This document shows positions 34,584-43,547 of a stretch of 64,000 bases of DNA, one piece after another (the first letter of the stretch is position 1; the number at the start of each line of letters is the position of its first letter). Under the pieces are notes generated by a model, which saw only the letters and a program-made list of their open reading frames with translations, searched no databases and had not been told where the DNA came from. The stretch is from Georgenia_A wangjunii (GTDB lineage: Bacteria; Actinomycetota; Actinomycetes; Actinomycetales; Actinomycetaceae). Location of the stretch: NCBI RefSeq assembly GCF_036421915.1, contig NZ_JAZGOM010000002.1, one strand, 5' to 3'. Position numbers and translations under genes: made by a program.

Positions 34584-35561
34584 CTACCGCCGGCGCCGGG
34601 AGGCCCGGACCTGCGCGACGAGGTCCACGGCCGCTCCCTCCCACGTCGGGTGCGCGAACGTGAGTCCGGCGTCGAGCAGCCGGCCGGGCACGACCCGGCG
34701 GCTCTTGAGGAGGAGCTCGGTGTCGGTGCGCAGGGCGAGCGCACCGACCTCGGCCATGAGCCGGGTCGCGGGCAGGCCGAGCGGCTGACCCCACGCGCGC
34801 CGGAGCGAGCGCATGTGGTCGCGTTGCTGGACCGGCTCGGGGGCGGCGAGGATGAACGGCCCGTCGAGGTCGTCCCGGTCGAGGAGCAGCTCGACGGCGC
34901 GGACGAAGTCCTCGCCGTGGATCCACGAGACGTACTGCGTCCCGCCGGCGACGGGCCCGCCCAGCCCGAGGCGGGCCATCCACGAGAGGTAGTCGAAGAC
35001 CCCACCACGGTCGGGCGTCATGACCATCGCCGTGCGCAGGGCGACGCGGCGGGTGCTCGGGACGTCCGCGTCCGCCTGCGCCTGCTCCCACCGGCGTGCG
35101 ATACGGACGCTGTACTCCCAGTAGAGCGGGACGTCCGGCTCCTCGCCGCCGATGGTCCCGGACCACTCGTCGTGCGGCTGGCCGTCGTCCCGGCTGCGCG
35201 CGTCGGCGTAGATCGTCGCCGTGCTCATCTGGAGCCACGCCCGCGGTGGGCGAGCCGCGTGGGCGATGGCATCGCCCACGGCACGGGTGGAGTCGACGCG
35301 GGAGGCCATCATCTGGCGCAGGTTGGCGTCGGTGTAGCGGCAGCTGACGGACTTGCCGGCGAGGTTGACGACGGCATCCGCGCCGTCGACCTCGCTCGCC
35401 CAGGCGCCCAGCGTCCGCCCGTCCCAGCGCACGTGCCGGACGCCCGGCTCGAGCCGCTCCGGGCGCCGGCTGAGGACGGTGACCTCGTCCCCGCGCGCCA
35501 CGAGCGCCCGTCGCAGGATTCCGCCGACCTGACCCGTGCCGCCCGGGATGACGATCTTCAT
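34584..35561 (-). CDS. TIGR01777-type NAD-dependent epimerase / cell division inhibitor-like protein
   Basis: An SDR-fold protein of 325 residues. The nucleotide-binding motif GGTGQVGGILRRAL is at residues 7-20, and NLAGKSVSCRYT plus STATIYADARSRDD mark the TIGR01777 subgroup (YfcH/SulA-like annotations). C-terminal DUF1731-type sequence is seen in the region LPATRLMAEVGALALRTDTELLLKSRRVVP. The substrate is unknown, and the division-inhibitor name has little experimental basis in this group. TAGGCT lies six bases before the ATG at 35561, so the transcript is probably leaderless. Confidence 0.85.
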   Translation of the reverse strand: MKIVIPGGTGQVGGILRRALVARGDEVTVLSRRPERLEPGVRHVRWDGRTLGAWASEVDGADAVVNLAGKSVSCRYTDANLRQMMASRVDSTRAVGDAIAHAARPPRAWLQMSTATIYADARSRDDGQPHDEWSGTIGGEEPDVPLYWEYSVRIARRWEQAQADADVPSTRRVALRTAMVMTPDRGGVFDYLSWMARLGLGGPVAGGTQYVSWIHGEDFVRAVELLLDRDDLDGPFILAAPEPVQQRDHMRSLRRAWGQPLGLPATRLMAEVGALALRTDTELLLKSRRVVPGRLLDAGLTFAHPTWEGAAVDLVAQVRASRRRR

Positions 35562-35567
35562 CCCGTG

Positions 35568-35573
35568 AGCCTA
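35568..35573 (-). promoter_or_regulatory. -10 box (TAGGCT) of the epimerase gene
   Basis: TAGGCT on the minus strand, a six-base spacer and then the ATG at 35561. Leaderless geometry. Confidence 0.45.
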
Positions 35574-35632
35574 GGGGCTCCCCGACGCCGGTCGATCGCG
35601 TGCCGACCGGTACGCGTCCGGCCGCCGATGCC

Positions 35633-35671
35633 CCGTGCCGACGCTCCGTGCCGACGCTCCGTGCCGACGCC
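35633..35671. repeat. Three 13-bp tandem repeats
   Basis: CCGTGCCGACGCT occurs at 35633-35645 and 35646-35658, and with one change at 35659-35671. It lies between divergent promoters upstream of the ABC operon. Confidence 0.7.
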
Positions 35672-35693
35672 CCCTCCGGGGCCGGCTGAGGTC

Positions 35694-35712
35694 TACTGTG
35701 AGCCACATCACG
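35694..35712. promoter_or_regulatory. Candidate -10 box with overlapping CRP-like site upstream of the ABC-2 operon
   Basis: TACTGT at 35694-35699 is a likely -10. TGTGAGCCACATCACG (35697-35712) matches the CRP/GlxR pattern TGTGA-N6-TCACA with one mismatch and overlaps it, so binding would be expected to repress. Confidence 0.4.
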
Positions 35713-35738
35713 CACAGCTCACTCCCCGAGAGGGCCAC

Positions 35739-35813
35739 ATGACCCCCGGCTCGCGACTCCGGCGCCGTGCCAGGCCGCCGCAGCGGCACGCTTCTGGCCT
35801 GGTGCGGCCGTGA
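35739..35813 (+). CDS. Short Arg-rich leader ORF (24 residues) coupled to the ABC-2 operon
   Basis: ATG at 35739 with GAGAGGG five bases upstream opens a 24-residue frame beginning MTPGSRLRRRARPPQ. Its TGA overlaps the GTG of the following ABC ATPase gene (GTGA), the same coupling arrangement used between ordinary genes here. The ATPase GTG has a poor ribosome site of its own, so translation may depend on this leader. No family match is expected at this length. It may be only a coupling leader or may act in attenuation. Confidence 0.5.
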   Translation: MTPGSRLRRRARPPQRHASGLVRP

Positions 35814-36730
35814 CGCTCATCAGCACCCGGGCGCTGACCAAGCGCTTCGGCGCGGTCACCGCGGTGGAGGATCTGACGGTCGACGTGGCTCCCGGCGTCG
35901 TCGGCCTCGTCGGCGCGAACGGCGCCGGCAAGTCGACGCTCCTCAAGATGCTGCTCGGCCTCGTGCCTCCCACGTCCGGCAGCGCCCACCTGCTGGGCCT
36001 CGACGTCGCCACCGAGGGCTCCGCCATCCGCGAGCGCGTCGGCTACATGCCCGAGCACGACTGCCTGCCGCCGGACGTGTCCGCGACCGAGTTCACCGTG
36101 CACATGGCGCGTATGTCGGGCCTGCCCACCACGGCAGCCCGGGAGCGCAGCGCGGACACCCTGCGCCACGTCGGGCTCTACGAGGAGCGGTACCGCCCGA
36201 TGGGCGGCTACTCCACCGGCATGCGGCAACGCGTCAAGCTCGCGCAGGCCCTCGTCCACGACCCGGAGCTCGTCATGCTCGACGAGCCGACCAACGGCCT
36301 CGACCCCGCCGGCCGCGACGACATGCTCGGCCTCATCCACCGCATCGGCGCCGAGTTCGGCATCTCGGTCCTCGTGACGTCCCACCTGCTCGGTGAGCTG
36401 GAGCGGGTCTGCGACAGCGTCGTCGTCGTCGACGGCGGGCGCCTGCTGCGGCACTCCAGCACCGTGGACATGACGACCGAGACCGCCGCGCTGCTCGTCG
36501 AGGTCGACGGCGACGTGGCGCCGCTCGCCGCCCTGCTGGAGCAGCGGGGCTTCCCCAGCCTGGCGCAGGGGCGCCAGCTCGAGGTCCAGGTGCACGACGA
36601 CGCGCTCTATGACGTCATCCGCGACGGCGTAGCTGGGCTCGACCTCGGGCTCGTGCGGATCGAGCGCCGGCGGCACCGCATGTCCGAGCTCTTCGCGACC
36701 GCAGGGGGCAGCCATGCCGACGGGACCTGA
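35810..36730 (+). CDS. ABC transporter ATP-binding protein (ABC-2 exporter, first)
   Basis: First of four genes arranged ATPase-permease-ATPase-permease. The 306-residue protein has Walker A GANGAGKST, a signature equivalent in GGYSTGMRQRVKLAQALVHD, Walker B LVMLDEPTNGLDP and the switch VTSHLLGE. A C-terminal region of about 80 residues follows (LLVEVDGDVAPLAALLEQRG), as in many ABC-2 exporters. The GTG start is coupled to the short leader ORF, and the end overlaps the permease gene by 17 bases. The substrate is unknown. Confidence 0.9.
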   Translation: MTLISTRALTKRFGAVTAVEDLTVDVAPGVVGLVGANGAGKSTLLKMLLGLVPPTSGSAHLLGLDVATEGSAIRERVGYMPEHDCLPPDVSATEFTVHMARMSGLPTTAARERSADTLRHVGLYEERYRPMGGYSTGMRQRVKLAQALVHDPELVMLDEPTNGLDPAGRDDMLGLIHRIGAEFGISVLVTSHLLGELERVCDSVVVVDGGRLLRHSSTVDMTTETAALLVEVDGDVAPLAALLEQRGFPSLAQGRQLEVQVHDDALYDVIRDGVAGLDLGLVRIERRRHRMSELFATAGGSHADGT

Positions 36731-37622
36731 GCCGCAGGCGGCCGGCGGCGGACCTTCCGGCGTCATCCACGACATCGGGTACCGGCACTACGACGGGCCC
36801 CGCCTCGGGACCCGCTACGTGCAGCGGTCGATGTTCGTCGACAGCCTGCGCGCCGCCTACGGGCTCGGCCGGTCCGCGCGCTCCAAGATCATGCCGGTCC
36901 TGCTCCTCGGCGCGATGTGCCTGCCCGCGGTCATCATGGTCGTCGTGACGGCGGTGCTCGGTGCTGGCGACCTTCCGCTCGGCTACACGGAGTACCTCTT
37001 CAACCTCCAGACCGTGGTCTCGATCTACCTCGCCGCGCAGGCCCCGGTGCTCGTCTCGCGCGACCTGCGGTACCGGGTGGTCCCGCTCTACTTCGCCCGG
37101 CCGTTGCAGCGCCAGCAGTACGTGCAGGCGAAGCTCGCGGCGATGACGGCGGCGCTCTTCCTCCTCATGGCCCTGCCTCTCGTCATCCTCTTCGCCGGCG
37201 CGCTGCTCGCCGAGCTCCCGTTCTCCGAGCACGCGCCCGACTTCCTGCTCGGGCTGCTCGGCGCCCTGGTGTACGCGCTCGTCCTGGGCAGCATCGGCCT
37301 GCTCATCGCGGCCCTCACCCCCCGGCGGGGCCTCGGGGTCGCGGCCGTCATCGCGGTGCTCCTCGTCCTGTCGGGCGTCCAGGTCGCCGTGTGGGCCGTC
37401 GCGGACGAGCTGGGCAGCACGACGCTGGCCGGCTACTCGGGCCTCATCTCGCCGTCCTCGCTCGTGGACGGGGTCCTCAGCGGAGTCCTCGGCGCGGGGA
37501 GCGCCGTCGCGGAGCCGCCAGGGACCGCGGGGGCGCTCGTGTTCCTCGTGGTGGCGGTGCTGCTCGTCGTCGGCTGCTACGCCGGCCTGCTCGCCCGCTA
37601 CCGGAGGGTGCCGACGTCATGA
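36714..37622 (+). CDS. ABC-2 transporter permease (first)
   Basis: A 302-residue membrane protein with six or so hydrophobic helices between KIMPVLLLGAMCLPAVIMVVV and LVVAVLLVVGCYAGLLARY. The N-terminal cytosolic portion contains IHDIGYRHYDGPRLG, a motif typical of this ABC-2 permease subgroup. It is enclosed between the two ATPase genes, with overlaps of 17 bases upstream and four bases downstream. It probably pairs with the first ATPase. Confidence 0.87.
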   Translation: MPTGPEPQAAGGGPSGVIHDIGYRHYDGPRLGTRYVQRSMFVDSLRAAYGLGRSARSKIMPVLLLGAMCLPAVIMVVVTAVLGAGDLPLGYTEYLFNLQTVVSIYLAAQAPVLVSRDLRYRVVPLYFARPLQRQQYVQAKLAAMTAALFLLMALPLVILFAGALLAELPFSEHAPDFLLGLLGALVYALVLGSIGLLIAALTPRRGLGVAAVIAVLLVLSGVQVAVWAVADELGSTTLAGYSGLISPSSLVDGVLSGVLGAGSAVAEPPGTAGALVFLVVAVLLVVGCYAGLLARYRRVPTS

Positions 37623-38569
37623 GCACGCTGAGACTGGAGCAGGTCTCCCGCTGGTTCGGGAACGTCGTCGCCGTCAACGACGTGACGATGCACATCGGGG
37701 CCGGCGTGACCGGCCTGCTCGGCCCGAACGGCGCCGGCAAGTCGACGCTCATCCACATGATGGCCGGCTTCCTCTCCCCGTCCGCCGGCACGGTCACGCT
37801 CGACGAGCGCGAGGTGTGGCGCAACGAGGACATCTATCGCGACCTCGGTCTCGTGCCCGAGCGCGAGGACATGTACGACAACCTCTCCGGGTGGGACTTC
37901 GTGCTCGCCAACGCGAAGCTGCACCGGCTCCCCGACCCGGAGGCCGCCGCCCGCCACGCGATCGCCACCGTGCAGATGGCCGACGCCCAGGACCGCGCCA
38001 TCCGCACCTACTCCAAGGGCATGCGCCAGCGCATCAAGATGGCGACGGCGCTGGTCCACGACCCCTCGGTGCTCCTGCTCGACGAGCCGTTCAACGGCAT
38101 GGACCCCCGCCAGCGCCTCCAGCTCATGGAGCTGCTCGACCGGCTCGGCGGCGAGGGGCGGACGATCCTCTTCAGCTCGCACATCCTCGAGGAGGTGGAG
38201 CAGATCGCCGGACGCATCGAGGTCATGGTGGCCGGGCGTCACGCCGCCTCGGGCGACTTCCGGGAGATCCGCCGGCTCATGACGAGGCGACCGCACCAGT
38301 ACACGATCCGCTCCAGCGACGACCGGGCGCTGGCCGCTGCGGTCATCGCCCAGCCCAGCACGTCCGCCGTCGAGATCGTCGCCGGCGGTGAGCGGGTCAG
38401 CGCCGTGGGGATCGAGCGGGCCGGCGGCGTGCACGTGCAGGCCACCGACTTCGCCGCCTTCGTCCACGCGCTGCCGCGGGTGGCGGCGGCGAACGGGATC
38501 CGGCTCTACGAGGTGCGCCCGGCGGACGAGTCCCTCGAGAGCGTCTTCTCCTACCTGGTGGCCCGATGA
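37619..38569 (+). CDS. ABC transporter ATP-binding protein (ABC-2 exporter, second)
   Basis: A 316-residue ATPase beginning at the ATG that overlaps the preceding stop (ATGA). Walker A GPNGAGKST, the signature-like YSKGMRQRIKMATALVHD, Walker B LLLDEPFNGMDP and the switch FSSHILEEVE are present. The C-terminal extension (residues about 220-316) resembles that of the first ATPase. It is a paralogue of that gene, so the operon seems to have arisen by duplication of an ATPase-permease pair. Confidence 0.9.
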   Translation: MSTLRLEQVSRWFGNVVAVNDVTMHIGAGVTGLLGPNGAGKSTLIHMMAGFLSPSAGTVTLDEREVWRNEDIYRDLGLVPEREDMYDNLSGWDFVLANAKLHRLPDPEAAARHAIATVQMADAQDRAIRTYSKGMRQRIKMATALVHDPSVLLLDEPFNGMDPRQRLQLMELLDRLGGEGRTILFSSHILEEVEQIAGRIEVMVAGRHAASGDFREIRRLMTRRPHQYTIRSSDDRALAAAVIAQPSTSAVEIVAGGERVSAVGIERAGGVHVQATDFAAFVHALPRVAAANGIRLYEVRPADESLESVFSYLVAR

Positions 38570-39309
38570 ACGCCACGGTCGCGCGACTCACGGCCCGCGC
38601 CATCCTCGGCCGCCGCCGCGCTCTCCTCCTCCTTCTCCTTCCCCTCGCACTCCTCCTCATCTGCGTGTTCGCCCGGGTCCTCGCCGGCGCTGACGACGGT
38701 GGGGGCGCCGACGCCCTCGCCGTCGAGCTGCTCAACGGGTTCGGCCTCGCCGTGCTCATGCCGCTGCTCGCCCTCATCGCGGGGACGGGCTCGATCGGTC
38801 CGGAGATCGACGACGGCTCGATCGTCTACCTGCTGGCCAAGCCGTTGCGTCGGTCGACGATCGTCGTGACCAAGCTGGCCGTCGCCCTCGGCATCGTCAC
38901 GCTCTTCGGCGCAGTCCCGGTCGTCGTCGGCGGGGTCATCCTCACCGGCGAGCTCGGGGACGCCGCCCTCGGTTACGGCACCGGCAGCCTCGTGGCCGGC
39001 ATCGCGTACTGCGCTGTCTTCCTCCTGCTCGCGGTGGTGAGCCGCAACGCCGTCGTCATCGGCCTGCTCTACGCGCTCATCTGGGAGTCGCTCATCGGGC
39101 AGGTCGTGCCGGGCGCGCAGGCGCTGAGCGTCCAGCAGTGGTCGCTCGCGATCACGGAGACGGTCGTCGGGGCCGACGCCGAGGCGCTCGGGATCGACTC
39201 GGCGGTGAGCCTTCCCGTCGCGGTCGTCCTGCTCCTGCTCGTCACCGTCGGCGGCACCTGGTACGCGTCGCGGCGGCTGCGGACGATCCGCCTGAGCGAA
39301 GAGGGCTGA
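38566..39309 (+). CDS. ABC-2 transporter permease (second)
   Basis: A 247-residue membrane protein with six hydrophobic segments, starting ALLLLLLPLALLLICVFARVLAG. GSIGPEIDDGSIVYLLAKPLRRSTIVVTK is the cytosolic loop typical of ABC-2 permeases. The ATG overlaps the ATPase stop by four bases. Last gene of the operon; the next 209 bases (39310-39518) hold no gene and no clear terminator before the convergent alpha-galactosidase gene. Confidence 0.88.
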   Translation: MNATVARLTARAILGRRRALLLLLLPLALLLICVFARVLAGADDGGGADALAVELLNGFGLAVLMPLLALIAGTGSIGPEIDDGSIVYLLAKPLRRSTIVVTKLAVALGIVTLFGAVPVVVGGVILTGELGDAALGYGTGSLVAGIAYCAVFLLLAVVSRNAVVIGLLYALIWESLIGQVVPGAQALSVQQWSLAITETVVGADAEALGIDSAVSLPVAVVLLLLVTVGGTWYASRRLRTIRLSEEG

Positions 39310-39518
39310 GCGCGCCCGTGATCGGTCGTGCGCCGTGCGGTCCAGCGAGGCCGGACGGAAGGAGGGCGTCGGTGTGCGCTCCTGGGCGTTCCTCGTCTCC
39401 CTTCTCGGCGGGCACTGGCGCTGGCGAGCGACGCCACAGGATTGTGACGTGCCCGCGGTTGTCCGCCGCGATGGTGAAGACGAGTGGCCGAGGATGTCGA
39501 AGACGGCCTTGAGTCAGC

Positions 39519-41690
39519 TCAGAGGCGGCTGAGATGAAGCAGAACCGATTGCTCAGGGTTGACCACGGGAGCGTGGAGCCCGACCGTGCCGAGCACCTTG
39601 CCGGTCAGCGTGGCTACGGGCCACCATGGCGGCGGGGCGTGCCCGGTGCGGCCAGTGACCGCGTCGGCCGGGGCGAGCGGCGTGACCCGGTAGGTCGCCG
39701 CGGCGTCCAGCCCGGGCAGGGTGACCCGCCCGAGCGGAGCAGCGACGGGCGTGCGGATCTCGACGATGGCGAAGATCGCTTCGCTGCCGTCCGCGGCGAC
39801 GACGCCATGGACCCACAGCGCTGGGTCGGCGTGGTCTCCGTGAACGACGGTGCCGGTGTGCAACAGGTCTCGGTGCCGCTTGTGGGCGGCGACCCACTCG
39901 GTGAGGCGGCCGAGCTCCTCGGTCGTGGCCGTGGTGATGTCCCACTCGATGCCGAGGTGGGAGAAGAACGCGGTGCCGGCGCGGAAGTCGAGGCTGTGTG
40001 CGCGGCCGGTGCTGTGGTTGACCGGGGATGCGATGTGCGAGCCGACGAGCTCGGGCGGCAGGAGGAGGCTGGTACCGGCCTCGATGAACTGACGCTCCAG
40101 CGGGTCGATGCAGTCGGATGCCCACACGCGGTCGGTGCGCGCGAGGATGCCCAGGTCCGCCCGGCCACCGCCACCGGCGCACGACTCGATCTCCAGGTGG
40201 GGGTGCGCGGCTCTGATCTCGTCGATCAGCCGGTAGACCGCAATGGTCTGCTCATGGACGCCGGCGCGGCCGGTGGCCTGCGAGGCAGGTTCGATGAGGT
40301 CGCGGTTGTAGTCCCACTTGACGTAGTCGATGTGGTACTCGTCCAGGACTCTGAGCATCTGGTCGCGGACGTGGGCGTACGCTCCCGGTTGCGCGAGGTC
40401 GAGGACCTGCTGGTTACGGGCCGGGACGGGGACCCGACCGCCCGCAGAGAAGATCCACTCCGGGTGCGCCCGGTACAGCTCGGAGTCGACGTTGACCATC
40501 TCCGGTTCGAACCACAACCCGAATTGCATGCCGAGGGCGTGGACGTGGTCGACGAGCGGTCCCAGGCCGTGCGGCCAGACATCGGGTGAGACGATCCAGT
40601 CCCCGAGGCCGGACGTGTCGTCGCGGCGGGAGCCGAACCACCCGTCGTCCAGGACGTAGCGCTCTACACCCGCCGCAGCTGCGAGATCGGCCAGCGCTTT
40701 CAGCCGCTCGACGTCATGGTCGAAGTACACCGCTTCCCACACGTTGAGGAGGACCGGACGGGGCGCGGCCGGGTGCTCGGGGCGTGACCGCAGGAAGCGG
40801 TGGAAGCGCCCGGACATCTCGTCCAGGCCGTCGCCGTGAGAGGCGTAGAGCCAGGGACTCTGGTAGGTCTCGCCCTCCGCGAGGCGCACCTCGCCCGGAA
40901 GCAGGAGCTCGCCGCCGGCGAGGAGGGAGGTGCCGAGGTTCGTGCGCTCGGCGTACGTGCGGGTGTTGCCGGACCACGCGACGTGCACGGCGTGCATGCG
41001 CCCGCGCCGCCAGCCGAACCCGCGCTCGCCGGCCGCGAGGACGAGGCTGGCGTCGTGGCCGCGGGCTCGACGCGACTCGCGCAGGTGGGTGCCGAGGGTG
41101 AAGGCGTGACGCTGCTGTGCGCGTTCGCGCAGGTGACGGCCAGTCAGGTCGAGGATCTCCGTGGCCTGTGCCGGCACCGGGAGGGCGAGGTCGAGGGCGG
41201 CGAGGTCGAAGACGTCCTGCCCGGTATTCGTCAGCTCGGCGCGCATCCGCAGAAGGCCGGGACGCAGGAGCTCGAGGAGGAGTCGCAGGCCGAGCCCGGC
41301 GGCGGCGTCCGTCGCGGTGACCCGCACGCGGTGCGCGACGAGGGCGTCGCCTTCCCCGTCCGTGACGTCGAGGGAGGTGACGGCGAAGGCCGTCGAGAAG
41401 TCACGACCCTGGCGGTGACCGACGAGGCCCGGGGTGCCGAGCCAGCCCGAGGAGTGCTCCGGCACCAGGGCGAGCGGGACGACGACGTCGGCCTGCCCGG
41501 AGACGAGCGGGGGCTCGCTGACCCGCGCGAGCTCGTGGAGGACGTCGGGGCCGACGTCGCCGAGGTCGTCGCCCCAGTGCAGGACCTGAGGCAGCGCGCT
41601 CCCACCCGCCACGAGCACGAGGGAGGTTCCCCCGGAGCGCAGGTGATGTACCTGCGGGGCGGCGGCGGACGGCGAAGGCTCGACGGTCAT
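39519..41690 (-). CDS. Alpha-galactosidase (GH36)
   Basis: Hydrolyses terminal alpha-1,6-galactosides such as melibiose or raffinose in the cytosol. The 723-residue protein has the GH36 N-terminal beta-sandwich, then NVWEAVYFDHD, YVLDDGWFGSRRDD, YVKWDYNRD with nucleophile Asp460, and the SCAGGGGRADLGIL and WASDCIDP segment with acid/base Asp526. The ATG at 41690 was chosen; an in-frame ATG at 41759 would overlap the upstream permease gene and add 23 atypical residues. It is the last gene of a sugar-import operon, so the transporter probably takes up the oligosaccharide intact. Confidence 0.93.
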   Translation of the reverse strand: MTVEPSPSAAAPQVHHLRSGGTSLVLVAGGSALPQVLHWGDDLGDVGPDVLHELARVSEPPLVSGQADVVVPLALVPEHSSGWLGTPGLVGHRQGRDFSTAFAVTSLDVTDGEGDALVAHRVRVTATDAAAGLGLRLLLELLRPGLLRMRAELTNTGQDVFDLAALDLALPVPAQATEILDLTGRHLRERAQQRHAFTLGTHLRESRRARGHDASLVLAAGERGFGWRRGRMHAVHVAWSGNTRTYAERTNLGTSLLAGGELLLPGEVRLAEGETYQSPWLYASHGDGLDEMSGRFHRFLRSRPEHPAAPRPVLLNVWEAVYFDHDVERLKALADLAAAAGVERYVLDDGWFGSRRDDTSGLGDWIVSPDVWPHGLGPLVDHVHALGMQFGLWFEPEMVNVDSELYRAHPEWIFSAGGRVPVPARNQQVLDLAQPGAYAHVRDQMLRVLDEYHIDYVKWDYNRDLIEPASQATGRAGVHEQTIAVYRLIDEIRAAHPHLEIESCAGGGGRADLGILARTDRVWASDCIDPLERQFIEAGTSLLLPPELVGSHIASPVNHSTGRAHSLDFRAGTAFFSHLGIEWDITTATTEELGRLTEWVAAHKRHRDLLHTGTVVHGDHADPALWVHGVVAADGSEAIFAIVEIRTPVAAPLGRVTLPGLDAAATYRVTPLAPADAVTGRTGHAPPPWWPVATLTGKVLGTVGLHAPVVNPEQSVLLHLSRL

Positions 41691-41745
41691 GGCCCCAGTC
41701 TTCCGGGTGATGTCCGGCGTCGCCCCTGGTGCCACGCTGCGGTCG

Positions 41746-42624
41746 TCACTTGATGGCACCCCGGGTGACTCCGGAGATCACCCAGCGCTGGGCGAAGACG
41801 TAGACGACGAGCAGCGGCGCCATCGCCATGAGGTAGGACGCGAAGGCGAGCGTGTAGTCGGCGGAGAACTGCCCCTGGAAGACGTACTGGGCGAGCTGGA
41901 TCGTCGCGCCGTCGGGATCGGAGATGATGACGAGCGGCAAGAGGAAGTCGTTCCACGCCCACACGCACGTGAGGATGCCCACCGTCGCGTTGATCGGGGC
42001 GAGGAGCGGGAAGATCACCTTCCAGAACACGCCCCACGTGCTCGCCCCGTCCATGCGCGCGGCCTCCTCCAGCTCGGCCGGGATCGACCGGATGTACGCG
42101 GTGTAGAGGAAGACGTTGAAGGACAGCCCGTAGACGGTGTAGAGCAGGATGAGCCCGGCCTGGTTGTCCAGCCCGAGGATGGCGGCTTGCTTCGCGGCGG
42201 GGAGCATGAGGACGGGGAAGGGGATGAACAGTGCCGCGATGAAGTAGTAGAAGAGCGCCTTGAACAGCCGCCGGTGCATCTGCCGGGCGATCGCGAAGGC
42301 GACCATGGAGTTCGTCAGCAGAGTGAGGACCACGGCTCCCACCGTGATGAGCGCGGTGTTGAGCGCCCGGGCGGGGAAGCCGATGGTGCGCCACGCCTCG
42401 GCGAAATTACCCCAGGCCCACTCCGTGGGTAGCGCGAAGCCGGTGCCACCTAGCTGGTCTGGTGTCTTCAGGGCCGTCACCACGGTGAAGTACAGCGGGA
42501 TGAGGACGGTGAGGGCCAGCACGCACAGCAGCGCCGTCAGCCACCAGCCCGTCCCGCTCATTCGGGGTCGACGGCGGCGCGGCGCCAGCGGTGGTGGCAT
42601 GGTCACTGCGTTGGCTCCGGACAT
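41746..42624 (-). CDS. Carbohydrate ABC transporter permease (MalG type)
   Basis: Inner permease of a CUT1-family sugar importer, 292 residues with six membrane segments after a basic N-terminus. The EAA loop that contacts the ATPase is AELEEAARMDGASTWGVFWKVIFP. The ATG shares one base with the stop of the upstream permease gene. The ATPase is missing from this operon, as usual in CUT1 systems of actinobacteria, where a shared MsiK-type ATPase serves several importers. Confidence 0.93.
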   Translation of the reverse strand: MSGANAVTMPPPLAPRRRRPRMSGTGWWLTALLCVLALTVLIPLYFTVVTALKTPDQLGGTGFALPTEWAWGNFAEAWRTIGFPARALNTALITVGAVVLTLLTNSMVAFAIARQMHRRLFKALFYYFIAALFIPFPVLMLPAAKQAAILGLDNQAGLILLYTVYGLSFNVFLYTAYIRSIPAELEEAARMDGASTWGVFWKVIFPLLAPINATVGILTCVWAWNDFLLPLVIISDPDGATIQLAQYVFQGQFSADYTLAFASYLMAMAPLLVVYVFAQRWVISGVTRGAIK

Positions 42625-43547
42625 CAGGCCGACACCTCCTCACGGCGCAGCACGCGGAGCTGGAAGAACGCGAACGCGACGATGACGATCATGAAGATCA
42701 CCGCGTTGGCGAGCTGGTAGCCGAACTCCCCGCCCTCGAAGCCCCCGCGGTAGATGAGCACGCCGATGGACTCGGTCGAGGTACCCGGACCGCCGCCCGT
42801 CATCGCGATGATCTGATCGAAGACCTGGAGGAAGTTCTTCAGTGCCAGGACCAGGTTGATGGTGAAGAAGCCCCAGATCATCGGCATCGTGATGCTCCAG
42901 AACTGCCGCCACCGGCTCGCGCCGTCGATGGAGGCGGCCTCGTAGAGCTCAGCGGGTACGGTCTGCAGGCCGGCGAGGTAGATGATGATGGTGAATGCCA
43001 CGCCCTGCCAGACCGTCATGACGACGATGCCGATCCAGGCGAGGCTCGGGTCGGCGAGGATGGACGTACTCAACCATTCGATGCCCAGCGCCTGCGCGAC
43101 GGCCGGCAGGGAGAGGTTGAACATGTATGAGAACACGTAACCGATGACGAGCAGGGCCAAGACGTAGGGGATGAAGTACACCCCTCGCAGCGTGTTCTTG
43201 AGCTTGATGCGCGCGTTGAGGCCGAGGGCGATCGCCAGGCCGATCACGTTGACGAGGATTGTCGTGACGATTGCGAACTGAAAGGTGAAGAGGTAGGCGG
43301 CAACGACTCGCGGGTCGGAGAAGAGGGCGACGTAGTTGGAGAACCCCACGAAGTCCCACGTGCCGTAGCCGGGGGAGTCGGTGAAGCTGTAGAAGATGCC
43401 CTGGAGCACCGGGACGGTGTGCAGGACGAAGAACAGGACGAACGCCGGCAGCACCATCCAGTAGTAGGCGCGGTCCAGACCCCGCTTCGTCTCCCGCCGG
43501 GCGCCCTTCCGTGCGCCGGATCGCTCAGCAGCGCTCGTGCCGCTCAT
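42624..43547 (-). CDS. Carbohydrate ABC transporter permease (MalF type)
   Basis: A 307-residue permease with about six membrane segments, beginning YYWMVLPAFVLFFVLHTVPVLQG. The EAA loop reads AELYEAASIDGASRWRQFWSITMP. The start overlaps the solute-binding protein stop by four bases. It forms a heterodimer with the MalG-type protein encoded next. Confidence 0.93.
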   Translation of the reverse strand: MSGTSAAERSGARKGARRETKRGLDRAYYWMVLPAFVLFFVLHTVPVLQGIFYSFTDSPGYGTWDFVGFSNYVALFSDPRVVAAYLFTFQFAIVTTILVNVIGLAIALGLNARIKLKNTLRGVYFIPYVLALLVIGYVFSYMFNLSLPAVAQALGIEWLSTSILADPSLAWIGIVVMTVWQGVAFTIIIYLAGLQTVPAELYEAASIDGASRWRQFWSITMPMIWGFFTINLVLALKNFLQVFDQIIAMTGGGPGTSTESIGVLIYRGGFEGGEFGYQLANAVIFMIVIVAFAFFQLRVLRREEVSA

